Assembly (NCBI RefSeq): GCF_040643435.1 | Contig: NZ_JBEYUH010000011.1 | Coordinates: 1 to 64,000, forward strand | DNA length: 64,000 bases | From: Rhodococcus sp040643435 | Lineage (GTDB): Bacteria > Actinomycetota > Actinomycetes > Mycobacteriales > Mycobacteriaceae | Reading direction: 5' to 3' | The notes under the pieces: model-generated | Seen by the model: only the letters and a program-made list of their open reading frames with translations | Databases searched by the model: none | Told to the model about the DNA's origin: nothing | Program-made: the position numbers and the translations under genes | In this document: positions 7,719 through 15,552 of the stretch, piece by piece | Layout: each line of letters opens with the position of its first letter | Position numbering within the stretch: the stretch's first letter is position 1

Positions 7719-9866
7719 ATGGCCTTCTCCGTCCAGATGCCAGCGCTTGGTGAGAGCGTCACCGAGGGAACTGTCACGCGATGGCTCAAGCAGGAAGGAG
7801 ACACGGTCGAAGTCGACGAGCCCCTACTCGAAGTCTCCACGGACAAGGTCGACACCGAGATCCCTTCGCCCGCCGCCGGCGTGCTGGTCAAGATCGTCGC
7901 CCAAGAGGACGACACGGTCGAGATCGGTGGCGAACTGGCCCTGATCGGCGACGCCGACGAGGCTTCCGGTGACGGATCCGGCCCCGCAGCCGACGAGGCA
8001 CCTGCCGAAGAGGCACCTGCCGAAGAGCCCGCCGAGGAGCCTGCCGCCGAGTCCGCACCTGCGCAGCCCGCATCCTCGGGTGGCAGCGGCGAGGGCACCC
8101 CGGTCACCATGCCCGCACTCGGCGAGTCCGTCACCGAAGGCACCGTCACCCGATGGCTCAAGGCCGTCGGTGACGAAGTCGCCGTCGACGAGCCGCTTCT
8201 CGAGGTCTCCACCGACAAGGTCGACACCGAGATCCCCTCCCCCGTTGCCGGCATCCTCACCGAGATCACCGCGCAGGAGGACGAGACCGTCGAGGTCGGC
8301 GGACAGCTCGCCGTCATCGGCAGCGAGGCTCCCGCCGAGCAGCCCGCATCCGACTCCGCTCCCTCGACCGAGCCCACCACCACACCGTCCGAGGAGGCCG
8401 CGCCGGCTCCGTCCGAGGAGCCTGCCGCCGAGTCCGCACCTGCGCAGCCTGCATCCTCGGGTGGCAGCGGCGAGGGCACCCCGGTCACCATGCCCGCACT
8501 CGGCGAGTCCGTCACCGAAGGCACCGTCACCCGATGGCTCAAGGCCGTCGGTGACGAAGTCGCCGTCGACGAGCCGCTTCTCGAGGTCTCCACCGACAAG
8601 GTCGACACCGAGATCCCCTCCCCCGTTGCCGGCATCCTCACCGAGATCACCGCGCAGGAGGACGAGACCGTCGAGGTCGGCGGACAGCTCGCCGTCATCG
8701 GCAGCGAGGCTCCCGCCGAGCAGCCCGCTCCCAAGGAGGAGGCGCCGGCTCCGAAGCCTGCCGCCGAAGAGAAGCCGCAGGCCCAGCAGCCCGCACCGAA
8801 GGTCCAGCAGGCCGCGCCGGCACCTGCCCCCAAGCCCGCCGCGGCCTCGTCCGCTCAGCAGGCACCTGCTCCGGCAGCACAGCAGGCACCTGCTCCGGCA
8901 GCACAGCAGCCGGCCGAGTCCGCTCCCTCGAGCGGTTCGACGCCTTATGTCACACCGCTGGTACGTAAGCTCGCGTCGCAGCACGGCGTCGACCTGTCCA
9001 CGGTCAAGGGCACCGGTGTCGGTGGCCGCATCCGCAAGCAGGACGTTCTCGCGGCCGCCGATGGCGGCAAGGCCGCAGGTGCCGAGCAGAAGACCGCGGC
9101 TCCTGCCGGTCCGGCTCCGGGTGTCCGTCCCGAACTCGCCAAGCTGCGCGGGACGACCCAGAAGGTCAATCGAATCCGCCAGATCACGGCGAAGAAGACC
9201 CTCGAGTCGCTGCAGACCACGGCGCAGCTCACGCAGACCTTCGAGGTCGACGTCACCAAGATCACCCAGCTGCGTGCGCAGGCGAAGAAGGCCTTCGCCG
9301 AGCGTGAAGGCGTGAATCTCACCTTCCTGCCCTTCTTCGCAAAGGCTGTCGTCGAGGCGCTCCGGGCGCACCCGAACGTCAACGCCTCCTACGACGAGAG
9401 CAAGAAGGAGATCACCTACCACGCTGCCGAGCATCTCGGTATCGCCGTGGACACCGAGCAGGGCCTGCTCTCGCCGGTGGTCCACAATGCCGGCGACCTG
9501 TCGCTGGCCGAACTCGCCCGCGCGATCGCCGACATCGCCGAGCGTTCACGCAAGGGTGGTCTCAAGCCCGACGAGTTGGCCGGTGGGACCTTCACCATCA
9601 CCAACATCGGTAGCCAGGGAGCCCTGTTCGACACCCCGATCCTAGTGCCGCCGCAGGCTGCGATGCTCGGAACCGGCGCGATCGTCAAGCGCCCGGTCGT
9701 CGTGATGGACGAGACCGGCAACGAGTCGATCGGTGTGCGGTCGATGTGCTACCTGCCGCTCACCTACGATCACCGCCTGATCGACGGTGCCGACGCAGGT
9801 CGCTTCCTCAAGACGATCAAGCATCGTCTCGAGGAGGGCGCGTTCGAGGCCGATCTCGGACTGTAG
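7719..9866 (+). CDS. sucB: 2-oxoacid dehydrogenase E2 (dihydrolipoamide acyltransferase) with three lipoyl domains
   Basis: 715 residues. E2 core that passes acyl groups from E1 to CoA through swinging lipoyl arms. Domains in order: lipoyl domain 1 (about 1-78, lysine K43), lipoyl 2 (about 127-203, K167), lipoyl 3 (about 254-330, K294), a Pro/Ala-rich hinge, an E1/E3-binding domain (about 410-446) and the catalytic domain with YDHRLIDG (H685, D689). In actinobacteria this E2 (DlaT/SucB) serves pyruvate dehydrogenase and often 2-oxoglutarate dehydrogenase; the E1 partner AceE is in this window. GAGGAG precedes the ATG. Lipoyl domains 2 and 3 and their flanks are almost identical at DNA level, so one arose by recent internal duplication. 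A further 24-bp tandem repeat lies in the hinge near 8865-8912. Confidence 0.95.
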   Translation: MAFSVQMPALGESVTEGTVTRWLKQEGDTVEVDEPLLEVSTDKVDTEIPSPAAGVLVKIVAQEDDTVEIGGELALIGDADEASGDGSGPAADEAPAEEAPAEEPAEEPAAESAPAQPASSGGSGEGTPVTMPALGESVTEGTVTRWLKAVGDEVAVDEPLLEVSTDKVDTEIPSPVAGILTEITAQEDETVEVGGQLAVIGSEAPAEQPASDSAPSTEPTTTPSEEAAPAPSEEPAAESAPAQPASSGGSGEGTPVTMPALGESVTEGTVTRWLKAVGDEVAVDEPLLEVSTDKVDTEIPSPVAGILTEITAQEDETVEVGGQLAVIGSEAPAEQPAPKEEAPAPKPAAEEKPQAQQPAPKVQQAAPAPAPKPAAASSAQQAPAPAAQQAPAPAAQQPAESAPSSGSTPYVTPLVRKLASQHGVDLSTVKGTGVGGRIRKQDVLAAADGGKAAGAEQKTAAPAGPAPGVRPELAKLRGTTQKVNRIRQITAKKTLESLQTTAQLTQTFEVDVTKITQLRAQAKKAFAEREGVNLTFLPFFAKAVVEALRAHPNVNASYDESKKEITYHAAEHLGIAVDTEQGLLSPVVHNAGDLSLAELARAIADIAERSRKGGLKPDELAGGTFTITNIGSQGALFDTPILVPPQAAMLGTGAIVKRPVVVMDETGNESIGVRSMCYLPLTYDHRLIDGADAGRFLKTIKHRLEEGAFEADLGL
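8032..8347 (+). repeat. Intragenic direct repeat, copy 1 (lipoyl domain 2)
   Basis: 316 bp that recur at 8413-8728 with, by my reading, a single mismatch (position 8069 against 8450). The copies are offset by 381 bases, exactly 127 codons, so the frame is kept. The unit covers the linker plus the complete lipoyl domain. Confidence 0.9.
8413..8728 (+). repeat. Intragenic direct repeat, copy 2 (lipoyl domain 3)
   Basis: Second copy of the 316-bp unit in sucB. The 65 bases between the copies are not part of the repeat and encode an acidic Pro/Ala/Thr linker. Confidence 0.9.
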
Positions 9867-9897
9867 TCCGACATCCGGACGCCGATCCGGACATCCG

Positions 9898-9928
9898 CGG
9901 GGGCATCACCGGCATGGTGGTGCCCCCG
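9898..9928 (+). terminator. Terminator after sucB
   Basis: A 13-bp stem (9898-9910 with 9916-9928, one G-U pair) and a 5-nt loop, 32 bases after the sucB stop. Confidence 0.7.
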
Positions 9929-9985
9929 TCGGCGTAGGCGGACTGCGGTGCTGCCGCCGAGCACTGCGGCGTAGAGTTCGAGAAC

Positions 9986-10765
9986 ATGAGCAATCCCTCG
10001 TCTTCCGCCCGTTCCGACTCGGCTTCCGTCGCCGTCGTGCGGCTCGGAACCATCGGTTATCTCGAGGCCTGGGAGAAGCAGCGCGAACTCGCGAACGAGC
10101 GCGCCGACGGCGAGGGCGTCGACACCCTGCTGCTGCTCGAACATCCCCCCGTCTACACAGCCGGGCGCCGGACCGAGGACGGTGACCGGCCGACCGACGG
10201 AACGCCGGTCATCGACGTCGACCGCGGCGGCAAGATCACCTGGCACGGACCGGGTCAGCTCGTCGGCTATCCCATCGTCAAGCTCGCCGAACCGATCGAC
10301 GTGGTCGGTTACGTGCGCCGGATCGAACAGGCCCTGATCAGCGTCTGCTCGGACATGGGCCTGGTGTGCGGCCGCGTGGACGGACGTTCCGGCGTGTGGC
10401 TTCCCGCCGAGCTGCGCGAGGGGCACTGGCTTCCCGAACGGAAGATCGCCGCCATCGGCATCCGCGTACAGCGCGGCGTCGCCATGCACGGCTTCTCACT
10501 CAACTGCAATTCGGCGCTCGACGCGTTCGATTCGATCGTCCCGTGCGGCATCCGCGATGCCGGAGTCGCGTCGCTCACCGGTGAGCTCGGCCGGGAGGTC
10601 ACCGTCGACGATGTGATCCCGGCCGTCACCGATGCGGTGATCGCCGCTCTCGACGGCCGAATCCCCGTGACCGAGTGCGACATCGAAAGGGTGACCTTCG
10701 AGCAGGCCGTAGGCGCGTCCGGAACTGCCTCGACCACCCCGGAATTCACCACGCACCGCTTCTGA
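9986..10765 (+). CDS. lipB: Octanoyl-(acyl carrier protein) protein octanoyltransferase
   Basis: 259 residues. LipB moves octanoate from octanoyl-ACP to lipoyl domains, the first step of lipoic acid synthesis. It shows the family segments GGKITWHGPGQLVGYPI (about 79-95), the lysine in ERKIAAIGIRV and the catalytic cysteine in SIVPCGI. The length is slightly long because of N- and C-terminal extensions. lipA starts 53 bases downstream, so the two enzymes of the pathway are probably co-transcribed. The three-lipoyl E2 immediately upstream is a direct substrate, which fits the clustering. Confidence 0.95.
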   Translation: MSNPSSSARSDSASVAVVRLGTIGYLEAWEKQRELANERADGEGVDTLLLLEHPPVYTAGRRTEDGDRPTDGTPVIDVDRGGKITWHGPGQLVGYPIVKLAEPIDVVGYVRRIEQALISVCSDMGLVCGRVDGRSGVWLPAELREGHWLPERKIAAIGIRVQRGVAMHGFSLNCNSALDAFDSIVPCGIRDAGVASLTGELGREVTVDDVIPAVTDAVIAALDGRIPVTECDIERVTFEQAVGASGTASTTPEFTTHRF

Positions 10766-10818
10766 GCCTGCTCGCACCCGCCGATTCCGGACAGGACCGG
10801 CGGCGTACGATCGAGTGC

Positions 10819-11829
10819 GTGACTGTGGCCCCAGAAGGACGCAAGCTGCTGCGGATCGAGACCCGAAACGCGCAGACGCCGATCGAACGCAAACCCAACT
10901 GGATCAAGACCCGGGCGAAGATGGGCCCGGAGTACACCGACCTCAAAGGCCTGGTACGACGCGAGGGCCTGCACACGGTGTGCGAGGAAGCCGGCTGCCC
11001 CAACATCTACGAGTGCTGGGAAGACCGCGAGGCGACCTTCCTCATCGGCGGTGAGCAGTGCACCCGGCGATGCGACTTCTGCCAGATCGACACCGGAAAG
11101 CCGGCTGCACTCGACCGCGACGAGCCTCGCCGGGTCGCCGAGTCGGTGCGGTCCATGGGCCTGCGATACTCCACGATCACCGGCGTCGCACGCGACGATC
11201 TGCCGGACGGCGGTGCGTGGCTGTACGCCGAGACGGTGAAGCAGATCCACGAACTCAACCCGGGTACCGGCGTGGAGAACCTGATTCCCGACTTCAACGG
11301 CAAGCCCGACCTCCTTCAGGAGGTCTTCGAGTCTCGTCCGGAGGTCCTCGCCCACAACGTCGAGACGGTGCCGCGCATCTTCAAGCGCATCCGCCCGGCT
11401 TTCCGGTACGAGCGGTCGCTCGATGTCATCCGGCAGGCACGCGACTTCGGACTGGTCACCAAGTCCAATCTCATCCTCGGCATGGGCGAGACTCCCGAGG
11501 AGGTCACCGAGGCGCTGCACGACCTGCACGACGCCGGGTGCGACATCATCACGATCACCCAGTACCTCCGCCCGTCCCCGCGCCACCATCCGGTCGAGCG
11601 CTGGGTCAAGCCGCAGGAGTTCGTCGACCACTCGGAGACCGCCCGCGAGATCGGCTTCGCCGGTGTGATGGCGGGGCCGCTGGTGCGTTCGTCGTACCGC
11701 GCCGGTCGCCTCTACGCGCAGGCGATGGCCCATCACGGGCGCGAACTTCCCGCCGATCAGGCACATCTCGCCGAAGAGGGCACAGCCTCGCAGGAAGCCG
11801 GCGCGGTTCTCGCTCGCTTCGGCGAGTGA
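10819..11829 (+). CDS. lipA: Lipoyl synthase (radical SAM)
   Basis: 336 residues. Inserts two sulfurs into the octanoyl chain on lipoyl domains. Both clusters are visible: the auxiliary 4Fe-4S site C55, C60, C66 (CEEAGCPNIYEC) and the radical SAM site C81, C85, C88 (CTRRCDFC). The C-terminal RSSYRAG, whose serine ligates the auxiliary cluster, is present. The frame is open 48 codons further upstream, but GTG at 10819 gives the usual N-terminus. The Fe-S carrier ErpA at the left edge is a plausible cluster donor. Follows lipB in the same operon. Confidence 0.96.
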   Translation: MTVAPEGRKLLRIETRNAQTPIERKPNWIKTRAKMGPEYTDLKGLVRREGLHTVCEEAGCPNIYECWEDREATFLIGGEQCTRRCDFCQIDTGKPAALDRDEPRRVAESVRSMGLRYSTITGVARDDLPDGGAWLYAETVKQIHELNPGTGVENLIPDFNGKPDLLQEVFESRPEVLAHNVETVPRIFKRIRPAFRYERSLDVIRQARDFGLVTKSNLILGMGETPEEVTEALHDLHDAGCDIITITQYLRPSPRHHPVERWVKPQEFVDHSETAREIGFAGVMAGPLVRSSYRAGRLYAQAMAHHGRELPADQAHLAEEGTASQEAGAVLARFGE

Positions 11830-11911
11830 CGTCGCGCGCCCGGTCACAGTAGGTCCGTAACGGCCCAGGTGGTGGTAAGTGGGCCACCACCGGGGCCGTA
11901 TCCTGGAGTGC

Positions 11912-12652
11912 ATGGCGAAGGGCAGCAAGACCGACAAGGAAGCGAAGGCGGCGGCGAAGGCCGCACGGAAGCAGGCGTCGAAGGAGCGTCGTACTCAGCT
12001 CTGGCAGGCGTTCCAGATCCAGCGCAAGGAGGACAAGCTTCTCCTGCCGTGGATGATCGGTGCCCTCGTCGTGTCGATCGTGGTGTTCTTCGTCGTCGGT
12101 CTGATCTTCGACATCGAGTGGTTCCTCCTGCCCATCGGCATCCTGGTGGGTGTCCTCCTCGCGTTCATCATCTTCGGCCGCCGCGTGCAGAAGAGCGTGT
12201 ACGCCAAGGCCGACGGACAGGCCGGCGCGGCCGCATGGGCGCTGGACAATCTGCAGGGGGCTTGGCGTGTCACCCAGGCGGTCGCCGGCACCACCCAGCT
12301 CGACGCAGTGCACCGCGTGATCGGGCGGCCGGGTGTGATCCTCATCGGTGAGGGCAATCCGGGTCGCGTGAAAGGCCTGATGGGCCAGGAGAAGAAGCGC
12401 GTCGCACGTCTCGTCGGCGATACTCCGATCTACGAGTTCGTCGTGGGCAACGACGAGGGCCAGGTGCCTCTCTCCCAGTTGCAGAAGCGTCTGAACAAGC
12501 TGCCCCGCAACATCGACACCAAGCGGATGGACGCCATCGAGGGCCGGCTGTCCGCACTGAGTTCGAAGAAGGCCGGTCCGGCCATGCCCAAGGGCCCGCT
12601 TCCGGCCGGCGCCAAGATGCGCAGCGTCCAGCGCACCATCCGTCGCCGCTGA
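11912..12652 (+). CDS. DUF4191 membrane protein
   Basis: 246 residues from an ATG with GGAG just upstream. A Lys/Ala-rich N-terminus (1-40) is followed by two membrane segments (about 45-65 and 70-88) and a soluble domain of about 150 residues with EGNPGRVKGLMGQEKKRVARL in the middle. This is the DUF4191 family, which follows lipA in Mycobacterium (Rv2219) and many actinobacteria. Function unknown; the linkage to lipA suggests an envelope or lipoylation role, but nothing in the sequence proves it. The soluble domain has no catalytic motif I recognise. Confidence 0.9.
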   Translation: MAKGSKTDKEAKAAAKAARKQASKERRTQLWQAFQIQRKEDKLLLPWMIGALVVSIVVFFVVGLIFDIEWFLLPIGILVGVLLAFIIFGRRVQKSVYAKADGQAGAAAWALDNLQGAWRVTQAVAGTTQLDAVHRVIGRPGVILIGEGNPGRVKGLMGQEKKRVARLVGDTPIYEFVVGNDEGQVPLSQLQKRLNKLPRNIDTKRMDAIEGRLSALSSKKAGPAMPKGPLPAGAKMRSVQRTIRRR

Positions 12653-12664
12653 GCTTCCCGCCTC

Positions 12665-12712
12665 ACGCCGAAGGCCGCCTGCATCCCGGGGATTGCAGGC
12701 GGCCTTCGGCGT
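12665..12712. terminator. Bidirectional terminator
   Basis: A 19-bp stem (12665-12683 with 12694-12712) lies between the convergent DUF4191 and RDD genes and probably ends both. Confidence 0.8.
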
Positions 12713-12737
12713 ATTCGAGTACGGGCGCGGTGGCCGC

Positions 12738-13214
12738 TCAGCGCGAGCGCACCACCGCGGTGCCGGTGGCACGATCCTGGAGACCGCGGCCGTCGACGTC
12801 CGTGACGAGCGCCGGCACGATGAACACGAGCAGGGCCTGGCGCGCGAGGGCTCGAACGATGCCGACGCGCACGGGGGCGTCCACCCGCACGACCTGCAGA
12901 CCCGCGACGAATTGTCCCGGCGTGAACGAGAACAGGGAGACGCATCCCACGCCCACCACGAACCAGATGATCAGGGTGTAGGACGACAGCAGCGGGCTCT
13001 CGAGCGGGTTGCCCCCGACCAGCCCCGCAGCGAGGGCCATCGAGAGGAACCAGTCGATCGCGAGCGCGAGCACCCGACGAGTCGTGGCGACCATGGAACC
13101 CGGGCCGTGCTCCGGGAGACCGAGCAACTGCCCGGGATAATCCTGCTCTTGCTCGAGACCCTTGGGGAGCGCCGCAGCAGGCCCGGAAAGCCAACTGCCC
13201 GTCATGCGTGCCAT
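12738..13214 (-). CDS. RDD-family membrane protein
   Basis: 158 residues. The RDD domain has its marker residues R47 and D54 in the first membrane helix (RRVLALAIDWFLSM) and D147 near the end (GLQDRATGTAVV). Three hydrophobic segments span about 46-67, 78-98 and 124-138. Function of the family is uncertain, with transport or ion-related roles proposed. The start MARMTGSWLSG at 13214 matches the usual N-terminus; the longer open frame is not needed. Divergent from glnA1, as for Rv2219A next to glnA1 in M. tuberculosis. Confidence 0.88.
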   Translation of the reverse strand: MARMTGSWLSGPAAALPKGLEQEQDYPGQLLGLPEHGPGSMVATTRRVLALAIDWFLSMALAAGLVGGNPLESPLLSSYTLIIWFVVGVGCVSLFSFTPGQFVAGLQVVRVDAPVRVGIVRALARQALLVFIVPALVTDVDGRGLQDRATGTAVVRSR

Positions 13215-13312
13215 GGGTCCAGGATAAGCTCTTCGCGGCGGACCAGCGGCAACCCGCGCAACCATGGTGACTTATACCACCTTTCCGACCTCACAGCCGG
13301 GCGGAGGCATGT

Positions 13313-13328
13313 GTAACACCCGCGAAAC
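13313..13328 (+). promoter_or_regulatory. Candidate GlnR-binding site upstream of glnA1
   Basis: GTAAC-N6-GAAAC at 13313-13328, an exact match to the GlnR half-site pattern gTnAC-N6-GaAAC described in Streptomyces and to the looser AC-N9-AC of mycobacteria. It ends 96 bases before the glnA1 start, a usual distance for GlnR action. I see only one such pair here, not the usual two, so binding could be weaker. Confidence 0.6.
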
Positions 13329-13424
13329 ATAGGCTTGATGGGCGGGCAACACCAGATCCATACCGTCTGATCCGACGCAGGCGCCCCAGCACCCATGGCG
13401 CGCACCGACTGAAGGAGCACAAGC

Positions 13425-14861
13425 GTGGCGTTCACCACGGCCGAAGAGGTCATCAAGTTCATCGCGGAAGAGAACGTCGAGTACGTCGATGTCCGCTTCA
13501 CCGACCTGCCCGGCATCGAGCAGCATTTCTCCATCCCTGCCAAGGCGTTCAACGAGGATGTACTCGAGGACGGTCTGGCATTCGACGGTTCCTCGGTCCG
13601 TGGGTTCCAGTCGATCCACGAGTCCGACATGCTGCTGCTCCCCGATGTGACGACCGCGCGTCTGGATCCTTTCCGCGCAGCGAAGACCCTCAACATCAGC
13701 TTCTTCGTCCACGACCCCTTCACCCGTGAGTCCTACAGCCGCGATCCCCGCAATGTCGCGCGTAAGGCCGAGGAATACCTGATCAGCACCGGCATCGCCG
13801 ACACCGCCTTCTTCGGTGCCGAGGCCGAGTTCTACATCTTCGACTCGATCGCCTACGACTCGAAGATGAACGGCTCCTTCTACGAGATCGACGCGATCTC
13901 GGGTGCCTGGAACACCGGCGCCGAGTACAACGCGGACGGCACCCCGAACCGCGGCTACAAGGTCCGCCCCAAGGGTGGTTACTTCCCCGTCGCGCCGTAC
14001 GACCACTACGTCGACCTGCGCGACCAGATCGCCACCAACCTCCAGAACGCCGGCTTCGAACTCGAGCGCGGCCACCACGAGGTCGGCACCGGCGGCCAGG
14101 CGGAGATCAACTACAAGTTCAACACTCTGCTCCACGCGGCCGACGACCTGCAGCTGTTCAAGTACATCGTCAAGAACACCGCGTGGCAGGCCGGCAAGAC
14201 CGTCACCTTCATGCCGAAGCCGCTGTTCGGCGACAACGGCTCGGGCATGCACGTGCACCAGTCGCTGTGGAAGGACGGCAAGCCGCTGTTCCACGACGAG
14301 GCCGGTTACGCAGGCCTGTCCGACATCGCTCGCTGGTACATCGGCGGCATCCTGCACCACGCACCGTCGCTGCTCGCATTCACGAACCCGACGATCAACT
14401 CGTACCACCGCCTGGTGCCGGGCTACGAGGCTCCGATCAACCTCGTGTACAGCCAGCGCAACCGTTCGGCTGCCGTCCGCATCCCGATCACGGGCAACAA
14501 CCCGAAGGCCAAGCGCCTCGAGTTCCGCGCACCGGACTCCTCGGGTAACCCCTACCTGAACTTCGCGGCGCAGATGATGGCCGGCCTCGACGGCATCAAG
14601 AACAAGATCGAGCCGCTCGCTCCGGTCGACAAGGACCTCTACGAGCTTCCGCCGGAGGAGGCCAAGAACATCCCGCAGGCGCCGACGAGCCTTTCGGCGG
14701 TCATCGACAACCTCGAGCGCGACCACGAGTACCTCACCGAGGGCGGCGTCTTCACCTCCGACCTCATCGAGACGTGGATCTCGCTCAAGCGCGAGCAGGA
14801 GATCGCCCCGGTCAACCTGCGCCCGCACCCCTACGAGTTCCAGCTGTACTTCGACTGCTGA
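13425..14861 (+). CDS. glnA1: Glutamine synthetase type I-beta (adenylylated)
   Basis: 478 residues, the same length as M. tuberculosis GlnA1. Makes glutamine from glutamate, ammonia and ATP as a dodecamer. Metal and substrate motifs are intact: GAEAEFYIFD (131-140), EVGTGGQAEI (219-228), MPKPLFGDNGSGMHVHQS (263-280) and NRSAAVRIP (346-354). Y406 in KDLYELPPEE is the adenylylation site used by GlnE, whose gene is 3.5 kb downstream on the other strand. GTG start with AAGGAG upstream. A GlnR-type site precedes it, so nitrogen control is likely at both transcription and enzyme level. Confidence 0.97.
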   Translation: MAFTTAEEVIKFIAEENVEYVDVRFTDLPGIEQHFSIPAKAFNEDVLEDGLAFDGSSVRGFQSIHESDMLLLPDVTTARLDPFRAAKTLNISFFVHDPFTRESYSRDPRNVARKAEEYLISTGIADTAFFGAEAEFYIFDSIAYDSKMNGSFYEIDAISGAWNTGAEYNADGTPNRGYKVRPKGGYFPVAPYDHYVDLRDQIATNLQNAGFELERGHHEVGTGGQAEINYKFNTLLHAADDLQLFKYIVKNTAWQAGKTVTFMPKPLFGDNGSGMHVHQSLWKDGKPLFHDEAGYAGLSDIARWYIGGILHHAPSLLAFTNPTINSYHRLVPGYEAPINLVYSQRNRSAAVRIPITGNNPKAKRLEFRAPDSSGNPYLNFAAQMMAGLDGIKNKIEPLAPVDKDLYELPPEEAKNIPQAPTSLSAVIDNLERDHEYLTEGGVFTSDLIETWISLKREQEIAPVNLRPHPYEFQLYFDC

Positions 14862-14882
14862 GTCGAGTCCGGTAAGAGCATC

Positions 14883-14926
14883 CGCGAAAGGCCGCTCGTC
14901 CCGATCGGGACGAGCGGCCTTTCGCG
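14883..14926 (+). terminator. Terminator after glnA1
   Basis: A perfect 44-nt palindrome (22-bp arms, no unpaired loop in the DNA) starts 22 bases after the glnA1 stop. Confidence 0.8.
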
Positions 14927-15011
14927 TCTCCGGCTCCGCCCACCTCGCGCGCGCAAGCACGCCTCGCTACCGCCGCAGTGGGGTAATACGCTCTTCGGCG
15001 CGCGAGAATTC

Positions 15012-15027
15012 TTCGTTCCTCTACGAA
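15012..15027 (+). promoter_or_regulatory. Possible Fur-family site upstream of furA
   Basis: TTCGT-N6-ACGAA lies in the most A/T-rich part of the glnA1-furA gap, 41 bases before the furA start. Fur-family repressors of this kind often repress their own operon from an A/T-rich site. The match to a known FurA box cannot be judged here. Confidence 0.3.
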
Positions 15028-15067
15028 TACGTCGAAATCGCGACCGATTCCAGAAAAGTGGTCCATA

Positions 15068-15535
15068 GTGGGCTTCGTGCCCTCGACGCGGGATTTCTCC
15101 GAGCGGTTACGCGCAGCCGGTCTACGCGTGACCCGACAGCGTCTGGCGGTGCTCGGCGCAGCGCACGAGCACCCACACGCCGATGCCGACCGTATCTTCG
15201 AAGCGGTCGGTGCCGTTCTGCCCGGCATCGCACGGCACACCGTGTACGACATCCTCCACGCGCTCTCGGCACGTGGAGTCCTCCGACGAATCCAGCCCGC
15301 AGGTTTCCACGCTCGGTACGAAATGCGTGTCGGCGACAGCCATCACCACCTCGTCTGCCGTTCCTGCGCCGCGATCTCGGATGTCGATCACGCCCTCGGC
15401 GACACGCGCTGCCTGTCGCCGGTCGAGGATGCAGGCTTCGACGTCGACGAGGCGGACGTCGTGTTCTGGGGCCTGTGCCGCGACTGCTCGCACGAAGACC
15501 CACGAGCACAACCTGAATCGGTCCGATCCACCTGA
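15068..15535 (+). CDS. furA: Fur-family redox-sensing repressor FurA
   Basis: 155 residues. Winged-helix N-terminus (about 10-80, LRVTRQRLAVL and HTVYDILHAL) and a metal-binding C-terminal part with HHHLVCRSC (C97, C100) and CRDC (C137, C140), a structural zinc site. It is the peroxide-responsive repressor paired with katG in actinobacteria. katG starts 17 bases after the stop, so they form one transcript, and FurA probably represses both. GTG at 15068 is chosen; a GTG three codons on is an alternative. In mycobacteria furA mRNA is leaderless or nearly so. Confidence 0.92.
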   Translation: MGFVPSTRDFSERLRAAGLRVTRQRLAVLGAAHEHPHADADRIFEAVGAVLPGIARHTVYDILHALSARGVLRRIQPAGFHARYEMRVGDSHHHLVCRSCAAISDVDHALGDTRCLSPVEDAGFDVDEADVVFWGLCRDCSHEDPRAQPESVRST

Positions 15536-15552
15536 TCCGGAAGGAAACCGAA

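Noticed and set aside
7355..8833. 492-codon minus-strand frame opposite sucB with repeated segments
   Set aside because: It is antisense to the lipoyl repeats and mirrors them; composition is Ser/Gly/Ala-rich from reading the complementary codons. sucB is clearly the real gene.
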